A DNA stretch of 64,000 nt from Porticoccus sp. W117 (GCF_030341905.1 NZ_JATAAF010000011.1:1-64000); one strand, 5' to 3'; shown: positions 1-9,548, numbered from the stretch's first letter. Made by a program: numbers and translations. Notes: generated by a model not told the origin, from the letters alone.

Positions 1-2
1 AA

Positions 3-170
3 GAGATTTACAGGCGCCGGCAGGAGACAGTTGAACGCAGCTTCGCTGATGCTAAACAACTACACGGTTATCGATATGCTCGCTACACCAGGCTTAATAG
101 AGTGGCTGGTCAGTGTCTGATGGCTGCAACTGCCCAAAACATCAAGAAAATTGCTCAGATGGCGGCCTGA
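3..170 (+). mobile_element. IS1182-family transposase, C-terminal end (cut by window edge)
   Basis: An open frame enters from the left edge and ends in TGA at 170, giving 55 residues. It contains ETVERSFADAKQLHG followed by YRYARYTRLNRV and AAT-AQNIKKIA, the pattern at the end of IS1182-type DDE transposases, which cut and paste their own insertion sequence. The catalytic core would lie to the left of the window, so I cannot tell whether the gene is intact. It sits where pilQ often precedes aroK in related genomes, so an insertion may have separated aroK from its usual neighbours. Confidence 0.75.
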
Positions 171-301
171 GCCTCTATTGAGCCCTCTCTACACTCCAAA
201 CCCCTTGCTTAGCCTCTGTAAATGCCCCAGTACGGTGTTTGCGAGGCTCAACCTAGATTCGAGAAACTCTCCGGCTTTTGGGTTAGCAATGCCCAGAAAC
301 A

Positions 302-331
302 ACAAACCCCAGCAAAAATGCCAGGGTTTGT
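302..331. repeat. Inverted repeat downstream of the transposase
   Basis: ACAAACCC (302-309) and GGGTTTGT (324-331) form perfect 8-bp arms around a 14-nt loop. This could be part of the end of the insertion sequence or a transcription stop. I see no gene between 171 and 426. Confidence 0.4.
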
Positions 332-343
332 CAGCGATCTGAA

Positions 344-369
344 ACCGGGGCCTTGGCTCCGGTTTTTTT
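344..369 (+). terminator. Rho-independent terminator upstream of aroK
   Basis: ACCGGGGCC and GGCTCCGGT pair with one G-T pair and a tight loop, followed directly by seven T residues (363-369). It would stop rightward transcription arriving from the transposase side, so aroK probably needs its own promoter or read-through. Confidence 0.75.
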
Positions 370-426
370 ATTTGCAGTACACAATTCTGGCTGTTAGCGT
401 TGCAGCAGAAAATTCGTGGAGTGACC

Positions 427-948
427 ATGAAATACGCCAGCAATGTTTTTTTGGTGGGCCCCATGGGTACCGGCAAAACCACTATCGGCCGTCAGTTGGC
501 CAGCCATTTGGGTATGTGCTTTATCGACCTGGATCAGGAAATTGAGGAGCGCTGCGGAGCGGATATCCCCTGGATTTTTGATGTGGAAGGTGAACAGGGT
601 TTCCGGCGCCGGGAATCCCAGGTGCTGGAAGATCTGGTTGAGGAAAAAGGCATCGTGCTCGCCACTGGTGGCGGGGCAGTGCTGGCTGAGCAAAATCGCC
701 AATTGTTGAAACAACATGGAGTCGTTATCTACTTGAGTTCCACACTTGAACAACTGCTGGAGCGAACCCAAAAAGACCGCAAGCGTCCGCTGCTGCAAGT
801 GGATGATCCTCGCGAGGTATTGGAGCGCCTGATGCAAGAGCGGGAACCGCTGTATCAGGAGGTGGCGGATATTGTGGTCACTTCGCGCAACCAGCGTCCG
901 CAGGTGGCTGCGGAAGAACTGGCGGAGCAACTACAGCCGTATCTTTAA
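427..948 (+). CDS. aroK: Shikimate kinase
   Basis: The product is 173 residues, normal for AroK. It phosphorylates shikimate with ATP in the cytoplasmic shikimate pathway to chorismate. The Walker A loop GPMGTGKT is at residues 11-18, and the family features DLDQEIE, FRRRES and TGGGAV follow in order. I chose ATG 427 because GGAG lies just upstream and the protein starts a few residues before the first beta strand; an upstream in-frame start at 400 would add nine unneeded residues. aroB lies 218 bp downstream but is separated by a MITE-like repeat, which is unusual for this normally tight pair. Confidence 0.96.
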   Translation: MKYASNVFLVGPMGTGKTTIGRQLASHLGMCFIDLDQEIEERCGADIPWIFDVEGEQGFRRRESQVLEDLVEEKGIVLATGGGAVLAEQNRQLLKQHGVVIYLSSTLEQLLERTQKDRKRPLLQVDDPREVLERLMQEREPLYQEVADIVVTSRNQRPQVAAEELAEQLQPYL

Positions 949-954
949 GTACCA

Positions 955-1114
955 CCTGAATCCGTGACTCCAGAGCGGCGCATAGTGCCAGCTCTTGATT
1001 CCACAGCGGTTTCAAAAATACCCACTTAACCTACGGGTGAAGCTAAGATTTTTCAATTCCACTGTGAAACCAATATCTTGCACTCTACACTCGCTCTGAA
1101 GTCACAGATTCAGG
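955..1114. repeat. MITE-like element, copy 1 (160 bp)
   Basis: This 160-bp block lies between aroK and aroB and recurs at 46871-47030 with about 11 differences and no indels. Its ends are inverted repeats: CCTGAATCCGTGACTCCAGA at the left matches the reverse complement of the right end at about 21 of 23 positions. There is no open reading frame. A central ACCC...GGGT dyad could fold in RNA. A 3-bp target duplication (ACC at 951-953 and 1116-1118) is possible if the element includes the flanking A and T, but this is not certain. Confidence 0.8.
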
Positions 1115-1166
1115 TACCTCTGTGGTAAAGTGGCGCCCCCAATAGCCGAGCCAATACGATCCGTAT

Positions 1167-2246
1167 ATGCGAACTCTTACCGTTGACCTGGCCGACCGCA
1201 GTTACCCGATAAAAATCGGTGCAGCGCTGTTGTCACAGCCAGATAGCTACACCCCCTATATCCGTGGTCGGCGCGCCTGTGTTGTCAGCAATACGACAGT
1301 GTCTCCTCTGTATCTGTCTGCTCTCAAAAACGCACTGTCAGATTATCAGGTGGATGAAGTCATTCTGCCGGATGGCGAGCCCTATAAAAACCTCGATACG
1401 CTCAACCAGATTTTCACCAACCTGCTGGAAAAACAACATAACCGCCAGACTACCCTGATTGCCCTGGGTGGTGGCGTGGTGGGTGATATGACCGGCTTTG
1501 CGGCGGCCTGCTACCAGCGGGGTGTAGACTTTATCCAGGTGCCCACCACTCTGTTGGCCCAGGTGGATTCATCCGTGGGGGGCAAGACTGCCGTCAATCA
1601 CCCTATGGGTAAAAACATGATTGGTGCGTTCTACCAGCCCAAAGCGGTGATTATTGATACCGATGTGCTGGCGACTTTGCCAGCGCGCGAATATGTTGCC
1701 GGCGTGGCGGAAGTGATCAAATACGGTGCTATTAACGACGCCGATTTTTTTCAATGGCTGGAGGAAAACAGCCAGCAGTTGTTGAATCGTGATAAGGAAG
1801 CGCTGGCTTACGCCATCGAATGCTCCTGCCGCAACAAAGCGGATATCGTCAGCCAGGATGAGCGCGAAGGTGGTGTGCGAGCGCTGCTGAATTTTGGCCA
1901 TACCTTTGGTCACGCTATCGAAGCGGCCGGGGAGTACAAGCAATGGCTTCACGGTGAAGCAGTGGCGGCCGGTATGGTGATGGCGGCGGATTTGTCGGTG
2001 CGCCTTGGTTGGCTGCCAGGCGAGCAGCTTGACCGCTTGCGCGGGTTAATAGAGCGATTCGGCCTGCCTGTGGCTGCACCGGCTCAGTTCGCCACTGACC
2101 AGCTGCTGGAACTGATGGCCGTCGACAAAAAAGCCACTGATGGCGGCCTGCGCCTGGTGTTGTTAAAAGCCATTGGCAGTGCGGTGGTCACCACCGATTA
2201 CACCCGCGATCAGCTCTGCGAAACTCTCAATTCGGTGCGTAACTAA
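1167..2246 (+). CDS. aroB: 3-dehydroquinate synthase
   Basis: The product is 359 residues, the usual size. AroB converts DAHP to 3-dehydroquinate, the second step of the shikimate pathway, using NAD and a divalent metal. The NAD-binding segment [14 protein letters not shown], the substrate segment [22 protein letters not shown] and the metal-binding [11 protein letters not shown] are all present. ATG 1167 has no clear Shine-Dalgarno sequence in front, so translation may be modest. The 160-bp repeat ends 52 bp upstream, so the promoter either lies within that repeat or in the short stretch after it. hemE follows after 12 bp, probably co-transcribed. Confidence 0.96.
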   Translation: MRTLTVDLADRSYPIKIGAALLSQPDSYTPYIRGRRACVVSNTTVSPLYLSALKNALSDYQVDEVILPDGEPYKNLDTLNQIFTNLLEKQHNRQTTLIALGGGVVGDMTGFAAACYQRGVDFIQVPTTLLAQVDSSVGGKTAVNHPMGKNMIGAFYQPKAVIIDTDVLATLPAREYVAGVAEVIKYGAINDADFFQWLEENSQQLLNRDKEALAYAIECSCRNKADIVSQDEREGGVRALLNFGHTFGHAIEAAGEYKQWLHGEAVAAGMVMAADLSVRLGWLPGEQLDRLRGLIERFGLPVAAPAQFATDQLLELMAVDKKATDGGLRLVLLKAIGSAVVTTDYTRDQLCETLNSVRN

Positions 2247-2258
2247 TTCTGTATTCCT

Positions 2259-3362
2259 ATGACTGAACTGTCTCCTGTTAAATCGAAATCTGTATTAAAA
2301 AATGACCGCTTTTTGCGCGCCCTGATGCGCCAGCCTGTGGATGTTACCCCTGTGTGGATGATGCGTCAGGCTGGCCGTTACCTGCCTGAATACCGTGCTA
2401 CCCGCGCCCAGGCTGGCGACTTCATGTCTCTGTGCCAATCCCCGCAGCTGGCTTGTGAGGTGACACTACAGCCTTTGGAACGCTACGATCTGGATGCGGC
2501 GATCCTGTTTTCCGATATTCTCACCATTCCCGATGCCATGGGGCTGGAGCTGTATTTCGAAGCAGGGGAAGGGCCGCGGTTTCGCAAACCGGTCCAGAAT
2601 GCTGCTGCCATTGAGCGCCTGGAAGTGACCAACACCGAACGAGATTTGTCTTATGTCACTGATGCGGTAGCGACCATTCGCCGGGAGCTGAATGGTCGGG
2701 TGCCGTTAATTGGTTTTTCCGGCAGCCCCTGGACACTGGCCACCTACATGGTGGAAGGTGGCAGCAGTCGCGATTGGGCGCGCACCAAGCAGATGTTGTA
2801 CCAGCAGCCTGAAGTGTTGCACTTGCTGCTGTCGAAACTGGCAGACTCGGTCACTGAGTATCTCAATGCCCAGATTGCCGCCGGTGCCCAGGCGGTGCAA
2901 ATCTTCGACAGCTGGGGCGGAGCGCTGTCACACAGTGCCTACCAGGAATTCTCCCTGGCTTACATGAAGCGCATAGTTGCCGGCCTTACCAGGCACTCTG
3001 AAGGCCGTGAGGTGCCGGTGATACTGTTCACCAAAGGCGGTGGCCAATGGTTGGAAATGATGGCTGACAGCGGCTGTCACGCTCTGGGGCTGGATTGGAC
3101 CACCGATATTGGCCAGGCTCGCCAGCGAGTGGGGCAGCGTGTCGCCCTGCAGGGCAATATGGATCCGGCGGTGCTGTACTCATCACCAGAGCGTATTCGC
3201 CAGGAAGTAGGGCAGATTCTGGCCAGTTTTGACCACCACAATGGCCATATTTTTAACCTGGGCCACGGTATTACTCCTACGGTGGATCCCGCTTGTGCCG
3301 GGGCATTTGTTGACGCAGTTCACGAATTGTCTGCGAAGTATCACGCGGCTGCAGGCCAGTGA
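2259..3362 (+). CDS. hemE: Uroporphyrinogen decarboxylase
   Basis: The product is 367 residues. HemE removes four carboxyl groups from uroporphyrinogen III to give coproporphyrinogen III in heme synthesis. [16 protein letters not shown] near residue 30 is the family signature. [12 protein letters not shown] carries the conserved catalytic Asp, and the [13 protein letters not shown] segment is typical. The N-terminal 12 residues before NDRFLRAL are longer than in E. coli, and the real start could be slightly downstream. Pairing with aroB is a likely operon by distance only. Confidence 0.95.
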   Translation: MTELSPVKSKSVLKNDRFLRALMRQPVDVTPVWMMRQAGRYLPEYRATRAQAGDFMSLCQSPQLACEVTLQPLERYDLDAAILFSDILTIPDAMGLELYFEAGEGPRFRKPVQNAAAIERLEVTNTERDLSYVTDAVATIRRELNGRVPLIGFSGSPWTLATYMVEGGSSRDWARTKQMLYQQPEVLHLLLSKLADSVTEYLNAQIAAGAQAVQIFDSWGGALSHSAYQEFSLAYMKRIVAGLTRHSEGREVPVILFTKGGGQWLEMMADSGCHALGLDWTTDIGQARQRVGQRVALQGNMDPAVLYSSPERIRQEVGQILASFDHHNGHIFNLGHGITPTVDPACAGAFVDAVHELSAKYHAAAGQ

Positions 3363-3508
3363 ATCCCACTTAAGCATGAAATGTGACCGGTTGACTCTAC
3401 TACCTTGTTTTGACTGTCTGACGCTCTACTCTTAGCGTTGTAAAGAAGTACTTTGCTGGTGGTATGTCCCACCGCAGAGTTGAACAGTCACTAAGATAGT
3501 CAGTTGCC

Positions 3509-4909
3509 ATGAGTATCAAGCCGGTTCAAGTCAATGTGAACGAGCTGCAGTTGGGTATGTTTGTATCCGGGCTCGATCGACCCTGGACCCAGACGCCCTT
3601 CCCCATCCAGGGCTTTCTGGTTCGCTCAGCGCTGGATATTGAAAACCTGCGCGCCTACTGTGATTACGTCTACATTGACGTCACCAAAGGTCGCGCTGCG
3701 GCACCCGCAAAGCCCAGCCCGATTCCGCGCATTCACCGGGGCGAGGCGCCAGATAAAAAACTGAAATCTGCGCCTGCCCGGCCAACCGTTGCCAAATCAG
3801 CAGCTTCCGGGCGCCGTGTCGGCCAGGTTCCCCTGAAAGTACAGTACGGCGTCTATCGTACCGTAACGCCCATGCGCAAAGAGCTGGTTCAGGCCAACCG
3901 CGCGTTTAACACCCTCAAAGGTAACCTGAGCCTGTTTGCCAAGCAGCTGTCGAAAGGCAAGCAGATTGATTACGACACAGTACGCCGCTCGGTCAACTCC
4001 ATGGTTGATAGTGTGCTGCGCTGCCCGGACGCCTTTACCTGGCTGATGCGCCTGCGCCGCAAAGACCAGGAAACCTACGACCACAGCTTGCGCTCCGCCT
4101 TGTGGGCAGTGCAATTTGCTCGTTTTATTGGCACTTCCAAAGAAGATATTCAGACACTGTGCACTGCTACTCTGCTCAAAGACATTGGCAAAATGCGTTT
4201 GCCCAAAGAGCTGCTCAAAAAGACCAATCGCAGTCCAGAAGAAGAACATCAATACCGCCGCTTTGTGGAATACGGTGTTGAGATGCTGCGCAATACCCAC
4301 CAAGTAGAAGCGAAGGTCATTTCCGTAGTGCGTCACCACTGCGAGCGTTTTGATGGCAGTGGCTACCCGGAAGGTTTGATCGGTAGCAAAATTCCATTGT
4401 TGGCACAGATGTGTGGTATCGCCTCGGTGTACGATGCCATCTCCAACCCCCGCGAATCCGCCAAGCCGGTAGCTGCTTCCCGTGCCATCAGCCTGATCTA
4501 CAACATGCGCGACCGTCAGTTCCGGGAAGACTTGGTACTGCAGTTTATTCAGTCGATTGGCCTGTACCCCACCGGCACCATGGTGGAATTGACCACTGGT
4601 GATATTGGTGTGGTTGTGGAGCAGGATCCAGATTCCCGTCTGACGCCGAAAATCGCCTTACTGGACAATCGTCAAGGTGAGGGTGAAAAAATCGTTGTTG
4701 ACCTCAAGGATCAAAAGGCTGTTACAGCGGTCCTGGAACAGCGCCAACAGTTGATGCGCACGCCTGGCAAGGTGGCCATTGCCCGCGATCTGGAGCCCTC
4801 GCGTTTTGATTTTGATGTGTCAGACCTGACGCCGGAATTCCTGCAGCCCAAAGCAGAGTCCAGTGGTGGTGTTCTGGGCAACCTGAAAGATCGATTGCTG
4901 CGGCGTTAG
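3509..4909 (+). CDS. DUF3391/HD-GYP domain protein, probably catalytically degenerate
   Basis: The product is 466 residues. The N-terminal about 60 residues match the DUF3391 module, followed by a basic Ala/Pro-rich linker and an HD-GYP domain at about 180-350. HD-GYP domains normally hydrolyse cyclic di-GMP through a metal centre. Here H192, the HH pair (276-277) and GYP (285-287) are kept. But the HD motif reads LLKDIGK (K224-D225), the later metal His is absent (RRFVEYG), and the VAD-type Asp is Ser306. It is therefore probably a cyclic-di-GMP sensor or scaffold rather than a phosphodiesterase. No membrane segment is seen. A start at ATG 3509 fits the domain boundary. Confidence 0.88.
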   Translation: MSIKPVQVNVNELQLGMFVSGLDRPWTQTPFPIQGFLVRSALDIENLRAYCDYVYIDVTKGRAAAPAKPSPIPRIHRGEAPDKKLKSAPARPTVAKSAASGRRVGQVPLKVQYGVYRTVTPMRKELVQANRAFNTLKGNLSLFAKQLSKGKQIDYDTVRRSVNSMVDSVLRCPDAFTWLMRLRRKDQETYDHSLRSALWAVQFARFIGTSKEDIQTLCTATLLKDIGKMRLPKELLKKTNRSPEEEHQYRRFVEYGVEMLRNTHQVEAKVISVVRHHCERFDGSGYPEGLIGSKIPLLAQMCGIASVYDAISNPRESAKPVAASRAISLIYNMRDRQFREDLVLQFIQSIGLYPTGTMVELTTGDIGVVVEQDPDSRLTPKIALLDNRQGEGEKIVVDLKDQKAVTAVLEQRQQLMRTPGKVAIARDLEPSRFDFDVSDLTPEFLQPKAESSGGVLGNLKDRLLRR

Positions 4910-4918
4910 GGGTTAACC

Positions 4919-5803
4919 TTACGCCGTCAGCCCCAACGCTTCCCCCATTTTTACCTCTTCTCCCTGGCCCAGCTGCTGATGCCAGTGCATGGCGTCTTTC
5001 TCGAACAACATGATGACCGTTGAGCCAAAGTTGAAATGGCCCAACTCGTCGCCTTTACTCAAGACAACCTCCGTTTCACCATCAAACGTTTGCTCGACCA
5101 CAGTTCGTGGGTTGGGCGCATATTGGCCTTGCCAAACCGTGCCGATACCAGCCACCAGCATGGCCCCCACCAGAACGATAGCCACTTTGCCAGCCGGTGT
5201 TTGAAACAGGCACACCAGACGCTCGTTGCGAGCAAACAATCCGGGTATGTGGGTGGTGGTGGCCTTGTTGACTGAAAACAGGTGACCCGGAATATAACGG
5301 CTGTGAAGCAGCTGGCCGTCAACGGGCATATGCACCCGGTGGTAATCTTTCGGGGACAGATAAATGGTGGTAAAGGCGCCTTGTTCAAACAGATTGGCGT
5401 CCTGCTCGCAGCCCAGCAGAGTGTTGGCGCTAAACGTCTTGCCTTTTGCCTGTATCAGCTGGTCGCCCTGCAAATAGCCTATCTGACTGATGGCGCCATC
5501 CGCCGGGCTGGTGATGGTATTGCTGGCGCTGTCCAGGGGACGTGCCTCCGCTTGCAGCTGACGGGTAAAGAAAGCGTTAAAGCTGGCATATTTATCCAGG
5601 TCTTGCTCCAGCGCTTCTTCCACATTGATGCCATAAGCCGCCACAAAGCGTTCAATCAGCCAGCGCTTGAGCCACGGTGTTTCGCTGTCAGCCAGTTTGG
5701 CGATCAGTCGCGACAGACTGTGTTGGGGGAGTAAACGCTGCAGCGCAGCAAATAACTCGCCGGGTAGATTTTTCACGGCAGGGTTCTGCAAAGGGGTTGC
5801 CAC
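4919..5803 (-). CDS. psd: Phosphatidylserine decarboxylase proenzyme
   Basis: The product is 294 residues. Psd decarboxylates phosphatidylserine to phosphatidylethanolamine at the inner membrane and matures by self-cleavage to a pyruvoyl enzyme. The cleavage motif reads FGST (residues 259-262) instead of the common LGST; the Gly-Ser bond and Ser261 that become the pyruvoyl group are intact. The LSPKDYHRVHMP segment with the catalytic His is present. It lies 2 bp downstream of the rhodanese gene on the same strand, so the two are likely co-transcribed. Its 3' end is 9 bp from the converging HD-GYP gene. Confidence 0.95.
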   Translation of the reverse strand: MATPLQNPAVKNLPGELFAALQRLLPQHSLSRLIAKLADSETPWLKRWLIERFVAAYGINVEEALEQDLDKYASFNAFFTRQLQAEARPLDSASNTITSPADGAISQIGYLQGDQLIQAKGKTFSANTLLGCEQDANLFEQGAFTTIYLSPKDYHRVHMPVDGQLLHSRYIPGHLFSVNKATTTHIPGLFARNERLVCLFQTPAGKVAIVLVGAMLVAGIGTVWQGQYAPNPRTVVEQTFDGETEVVLSKGDELGHFNFGSTVIMLFEKDAMHWHQQLGQGEEVKMGEALGLTA

Positions 5804-5805
5804 AG

Positions 5806-6624
5806 TTACACCTCTACCGGCGTGTCGTCGCGGTTTCCCCAGTCAGACCAAGAGCCGGCATAAGCTCGTATGCGCGGGTAGCCGAGAATTTTTGCCACCA
5901 GATAGGTAAAGCCGGAGCGGTGGTGGGTCTGGCAGTGAGTGACAATATCTTTGTCGGTGGTGAGGCCCAACTGCTGCAGTATTTCTTTGGCGTCTTCCCG
6001 CAGGCGCAAGCTGCGGTTGGGATCCATCAGGCTGGTCCATTCGCAGTTGATGGCGCCAGGAATGCGACCGCCACGCTGAGCCAGCACTTTAGTGCCGTTA
6101 TGCTCACCGGGGCTGCGAGCGTCCCAGATTGCAAAATCGTTGTTGTCCAGGCTGGCCATAATATCTTCGGCGCTGGTGAGCTGGCTCTGGTCGATAGTGA
6201 CAGAAACCGGCTGGCTCTGCGCTTGATGGGGCTCGGTTTCGGTATCGAGACCTTCACTGCGCCAAGCGTGAATGCCGCCATTGAGGTAGGAATAACTGTG
6301 GTGGCCGATTACATCCAGTGTCCAGATCAGGCGCCCGGCCCAGCCGCCACCCTCGTCGTCGTAGCACACCACATGGGTGTGTTCAGACAGTCCCAGGCGG
6401 GAAAACAACGCGTCCAATTGCTGTTTGTGAGGCAAGCGGCCAGGGGCGGGTGGCTCTCCCAAAACAAGCTCTCTCGGAGCCACATGGACAGCCCCGGGAA
6501 TATGCCCCAGGTTGTACTGCTCGTCGGAGCAGAGATCGACAATCAGCACGTTTTGGTCGTGCAAGTGTTGTTGAAGTTCTGTAGCTTCAAGCAGCAGGGA
6601 TAAGGTCATGAAAGTGCTCAACAT
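5806..6624 (-). CDS. Two-domain sulfurtransferase (rhodanese family)
   Basis: The product is 272 residues, with two tandem rhodanese domains; only the second carries the active cysteine, in CQTHHRSGF near residue 230. Such enzymes move sulfane sulfur from thiosulfate or 3-mercaptopyruvate to an acceptor. The substrate cannot be decided from sequence alone. The start may be ATG 6624 or ATG 6609 (MTLSLLLEA); neither has a strong ribosome site. It is followed after 2 bp by psd, and a variable-stem repeat lies about 100 bp upstream. Confidence 0.9.
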   Translation of the reverse strand: MLSTFMTLSLLLEATELQQHLHDQNVLIVDLCSDEQYNLGHIPGAVHVAPRELVLGEPPAPGRLPHKQQLDALFSRLGLSEHTHVVCYDDEGGGWAGRLIWTLDVIGHHSYSYLNGGIHAWRSEGLDTETEPHQAQSQPVSVTIDQSQLTSAEDIMASLDNNDFAIWDARSPGEHNGTKVLAQRGGRIPGAINCEWTSLMDPNRSLRLREDAKEILQQLGLTTDKDIVTHCQTHHRSGFTYLVAKILGYPRIRAYAGSWSDWGNRDDTPVEV

Positions 6625-6725
6625 CGGTTAGCAATTAAGATCGCAGAGTATAGCAGTGAAGCGGATTTTGGAATTAGCTGCTCGCGCAATTTTTAGGGTC
6701 ATACTATTTGGCTTTTGGTATTAAC

Positions 6726-6830
6726 ACCCTGAGCCAGTGAGGTTTCCAGACCTTTGGCCGCAGGGATAGCGGCCAAAGAGCGTACATGGACGTATTAACA
6801 GCGTGTCTGGAAACCTCACTGGCTCAGGGT
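6726..6830. repeat. Variable-stem element L1 (26-bp perfect arms, conserved core)
   Basis: Arms at 6726-6751 and 6805-6830 are a perfect 26-bp inverted repeat (ACCCTGAGCCAGTGAGGTTT and six more bases). They enclose a 53-nt core which, read on the minus strand, matches the cores of the elements at 10705, 18962 and 44344. The core carries two small hairpins with ATCC-type loops (TACGTCCATGTA and GGCCGCTATCCCTGCGGCC). The arms share no sequence with those of the other copies. It sits between rsgA and the rhodanese gene. Confidence 0.85.
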
Positions 6831-6856
6831 TTGGGTGCATTGTGCTGCCCCCCAGT

Positions 6857-7885
6857 CTACAAACTCCCCAAAATCCGCCGGTAGCTTTCCAAACGCTGTG
6901 GAGAAATGTCGCCTCGTTGTTCCGCCGCCAGCAATGCACAACCCGGTTCCTGTTCATGGCGGCAGTCGCGGAATTGGCAATGGCCGAGCAGAGGGCGCAG
7001 CTCTACAAAACCCTCCGCTACCTGTTGGGGTTCCAAATGCCAGAGGCCAAATTCTCGAATACCGGGGGAGTCGATCAGACGGCCTGCGTGGTTGTCATTA
7101 CTCAGGTTGAGATGAAACAATTTTGCAGTGGTGGTGGTGTGGGTACCTTTGGCCCGGGCTTCGGATAGTTCGCCGACCGCAGTGTCCACGCCCGGCAGTA
7201 ATGCGTTGATCAGCGACGATTTGCCCACCCCGGATTGCCCCACAAAGACACTGGTTTTGCCAACCAGCATTTGCTTCAGAGGCTCTATTTCAAAGTCATC
7301 ACCCGCTGCTGTTTTGGCGGAGAGTTTCAGCAGTGGGTAGCCAAGCTTTTCGTAAGGCTCGACCAGCTGCTCAATGGCGTTGCCATTATTGCTACTGAGA
7401 AGGTCGCATTTATTGAGCAACAAAATGGCTTCGATATTCTGATTTTCTGCCGCTACCAGATAGCGGTCAATCAGGTTGGCGAATGGCTCTGGCTCCGGTG
7501 CCACCACGATAAAAATGCGGTCGATATTAGCCGCCACCGGGCGCAGAGCACCGCGATTGTCTGGGCGGTAGAGAGCGGATTGGCGCGGCTGGGTGGCGAC
7601 AATCACGCCATTATCATCACCGCTACTGTCGCGCCACACCACTTCATCACCAGTGACCACGCTGCCGATATTGGCGCGCAAAAAACAGCGTTTCAACGTA
7701 CCGTGTTGCCCACGAGGCTCTACATCTGCCTGTGCACCATAGCGGGAAATGATTATGCCCGGCTGCTCTGGGCCCAGCTGGCTGTCGTCTGGCAACTGCG
7801 TTGTATCTTGCTGGGCTCGCCTGGCGCGTTGCTGTTGATTTTGTTGAACGCGGCGCTGTTGGTTTTTGGTGAGCTTGCGAGCCAT
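6857..7885 (-). CDS. rsgA: Small ribosomal subunit biogenesis GTPase
   Basis: The product is 342 residues. RsgA checks late maturation of the 30S decoding centre. The order is a basic N-terminus, an OB fold, a circularly permuted GTPase domain (NKCD 158-161 before the Walker A GQSGVGKSS 216-224, then DSPG 272-275) and a C-terminal zinc knuckle (C303, C308, H310, C316). This permuted order identifies the family. The position between psd and orn is conserved with E. coli. It diverges from the MscS gene 63 bp upstream. Confidence 0.96.
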   Translation of the reverse strand: MARKLTKNQQRRVQQNQQQRARRAQQDTTQLPDDSQLGPEQPGIIISRYGAQADVEPRGQHGTLKRCFLRANIGSVVTGDEVVWRDSSGDDNGVIVATQPRQSALYRPDNRGALRPVAANIDRIFIVVAPEPEPFANLIDRYLVAAENQNIEAILLLNKCDLLSSNNGNAIEQLVEPYEKLGYPLLKLSAKTAAGDDFEIEPLKQMLVGKTSVFVGQSGVGKSSLINALLPGVDTAVGELSEARAKGTHTTTTAKLFHLNLSNDNHAGRLIDSPGIREFGLWHLEPQQVAEGFVELRPLLGHCQFRDCRHEQEPGCALLAAEQRGDISPQRLESYRRILGSL

Positions 7886-7948
7886 AGATGGGGCTGAAAA
7901 TTGCTGTAGGTTGAAACGCTAGGATATAGCATAATCCGGAGAAGGGAT

Positions 7949-9004
7949 ATGGAGACGCCGATGCTTGCCGACCTGTTGGAACAATTAAAAGACCTGCTGT
8001 TGCCACTGTCATTGATAGCGGTGGTGCTGTTGGGATTATGGTTTAGCCACTGGTTGCTGTTGCGCCGCTCTGGTGTCCATGCGGGCAACCATATGGCCCG
8101 TCAGCTGAGTTTTATGGTGTTGGTGGCGGTAGCGGTTGTGCTGATTATTCTCGCCCTGCCAGTGCCCCACGAAACCCGTAATCAGCTGCTCAGTCTGCTG
8201 GGTTTGGTGCTGACCGGTGTTATCGCGTTCTCTTCCACCACCTTTGTGGCCAATGTGATGGCCGGGCTGATGCTGCGTTCAGTACGCAGCTTTCGTACCG
8301 GGGATTTTATTCGCGTGGCAGAGCACTTTGGCCGTGTTACGGAGCGCGGTTTGTTTCATATTGAAATCCAGTCGGAAGAGCGTGACCTGATTACACTGCC
8401 AAATCTCTATGTGTCTTCCAATCCGGTGAAGGTTGTACACAGCAGTGGCACCATTGTTACCTGCGATCTGTCACTGGGGTATGACGTACCTCATTACAAA
8501 ATAACGCCTTTGTTGAAGAAGGCGGCCAAGCAGGCGGGCTTGCAAGAGCCTTTTGTGCATGTGCGCGAGCTTGGTGACTTCGCTATCAGTTATCGAATTT
8601 GCGGGTTTTACGAAGAGGTGAAACAACTGCTCAGCAAGCGCTCGGAACTGCGCACGCTGGTTCTCGACAATCTTCACGGCGCCGGTATTGAAATTGTCTC
8701 GCCGACCTTTATGAACCAGCGTCAGGTGAACGAGGAACACTTTATTGCGCCCCCTCAACGGACAAAAACGGTTGACCTGAGCGACGCCAATGCCGAGACC
8801 ATGATGTTTGATAAGGCGGAACGGGCGGAAAAACTGGAAGCGTTGCAAAAGGAATTGGCTCAGCTTCAGGACACGGTAAAAGCTGCCGAGTCTCAACAAC
8901 AAATAACCACCGAAAATGGCGACCTGGCGGCCCAGAAGGATCGCATTGCCCTGCTGCAGCGCATTATCGAAGTGGCGGAAGAAAATGGAAAACAGCATGA
9001 CTGA
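7949..9004 (+). CDS. MscS-type mechanosensitive channel
   Basis: The product is 351 residues. Three hydrophobic segments lie at about 18-36, 48-70 and 78-105; the last runs into a Gly/Ala-rich pore-like helix ([24 protein letters not shown]), followed by the beta domain typical of MscS ([14 protein letters not shown]). MscS channels open on membrane tension and release solutes after osmotic downshock. The last about 80 residues are a charged coiled coil ([15 protein letters not shown] and beyond). The stop overlaps the start of orn, so the two are probably translated together. It occupies the neighbourhood of E. coli mscM but is much smaller. Confidence 0.88.
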   Translation: METPMLADLLEQLKDLLLPLSLIAVVLLGLWFSHWLLLRRSGVHAGNHMARQLSFMVLVAVAVVLIILALPVPHETRNQLLSLLGLVLTGVIAFSSTTFVANVMAGLMLRSVRSFRTGDFIRVAEHFGRVTERGLFHIEIQSEERDLITLPNLYVSSNPVKVVHSSGTIVTCDLSLGYDVPHYKITPLLKKAAKQAGLQEPFVHVRELGDFAISYRICGFYEEVKQLLSKRSELRTLVLDNLHGAGIEIVSPTFMNQRQVNEEHFIAPPQRTKTVDLSDANAETMMFDKAERAEKLEALQKELAQLQDTVKAAESQQQITTENGDLAAQKDRIALLQRIIEVAEENGKQHD

Positions 9005-9548
9005 GCATCACAAAGACGATTTGAACCTGATATGGATCGATCTGGAAATGACCGGGCTGGATCCGGAACAGGATGTGATTATTGAAATCGCCACCATTGT
9101 TACAGACAAAAATCTCAATGTGTTGGCGGAGGGGCCGGTTATGGCTATCCACCAGCCGGACGAAATTATGAACGCCATGGACGACTGGAACACCCGCCAG
9201 CACGGCCAGTCTGGCCTTACTGAACGGGTGCGCGACAGCACCATTTCCAGTGCGGATGCGGAACGGGAAACCATCGCGTTTCTGGAAAATTATGTGGAAG
9301 CGGGCAAATCCCCCATCTGCGGCAACAGCATCGGCCAGGATCGCCGCTTTCTGGTTAAGTATATGCCGCAACTGGAAAATTACTTCCACTACCGCAATCT
9401 GGATGTCAGCACCATTAAAGAAATTGCCCGCCGCTGGCAGCCGGAATTGCTGGATGGCTTTCACAAAAAAGGCGCCCACCTGGCGCTGGATGATATTCGC
9501 GATTCTATTGAAGAATTGAAGTACTACCGGGAAACGTTTTTTAAATAG
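8997..9548 (+). CDS. orn: Oligoribonuclease
   Basis: The product is 183 residues, matching the 181 of E. coli. Orn degrades 2-5-nt RNAs and the pGpG made from cyclic di-GMP. The DEDDh exonuclease residues are present: WIDLEMTG (Asp15, Glu17), NSIGQDRRF (Asp) and the His/Asp pair in [18 protein letters not shown] chose ATG 8997, which overlaps the end of the upstream channel gene and follows GGAAAACAGC; ATG 8985 (MENSMTEH) is the alternative. The end overlaps the converging queG stop by 8 bp. Confidence 0.96.
   Translation: MTEHHKDDLNLIWIDLEMTGLDPEQDVIIEIATIVTDKNLNVLAEGPVMAIHQPDEIMNAMDDWNTRQHGQSGLTERVRDSTISSADAERETIAFLENYVEAGKSPICGNSIGQDRRFLVKYMPQLENYFHYRNLDVSTIKEIARRWQPELLDGFHKKGAHLALDDIRDSIEELKYYRETFFK

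Noticed and set aside
954-1115. Firm target-site duplication for the MITE-like element
   Set aside because: ACC flanks copy 1, but copy 2 shows no matching duplication, so element edges and duplication length cannot be fixed.
5677-6603. Long plus-strand open frame (308 codons) opposite the rhodanese and psd genes
   Set aside because: It is antisense to a well-supported two-domain sulfurtransferase, has no recognisable domain and crosses a gene boundary.
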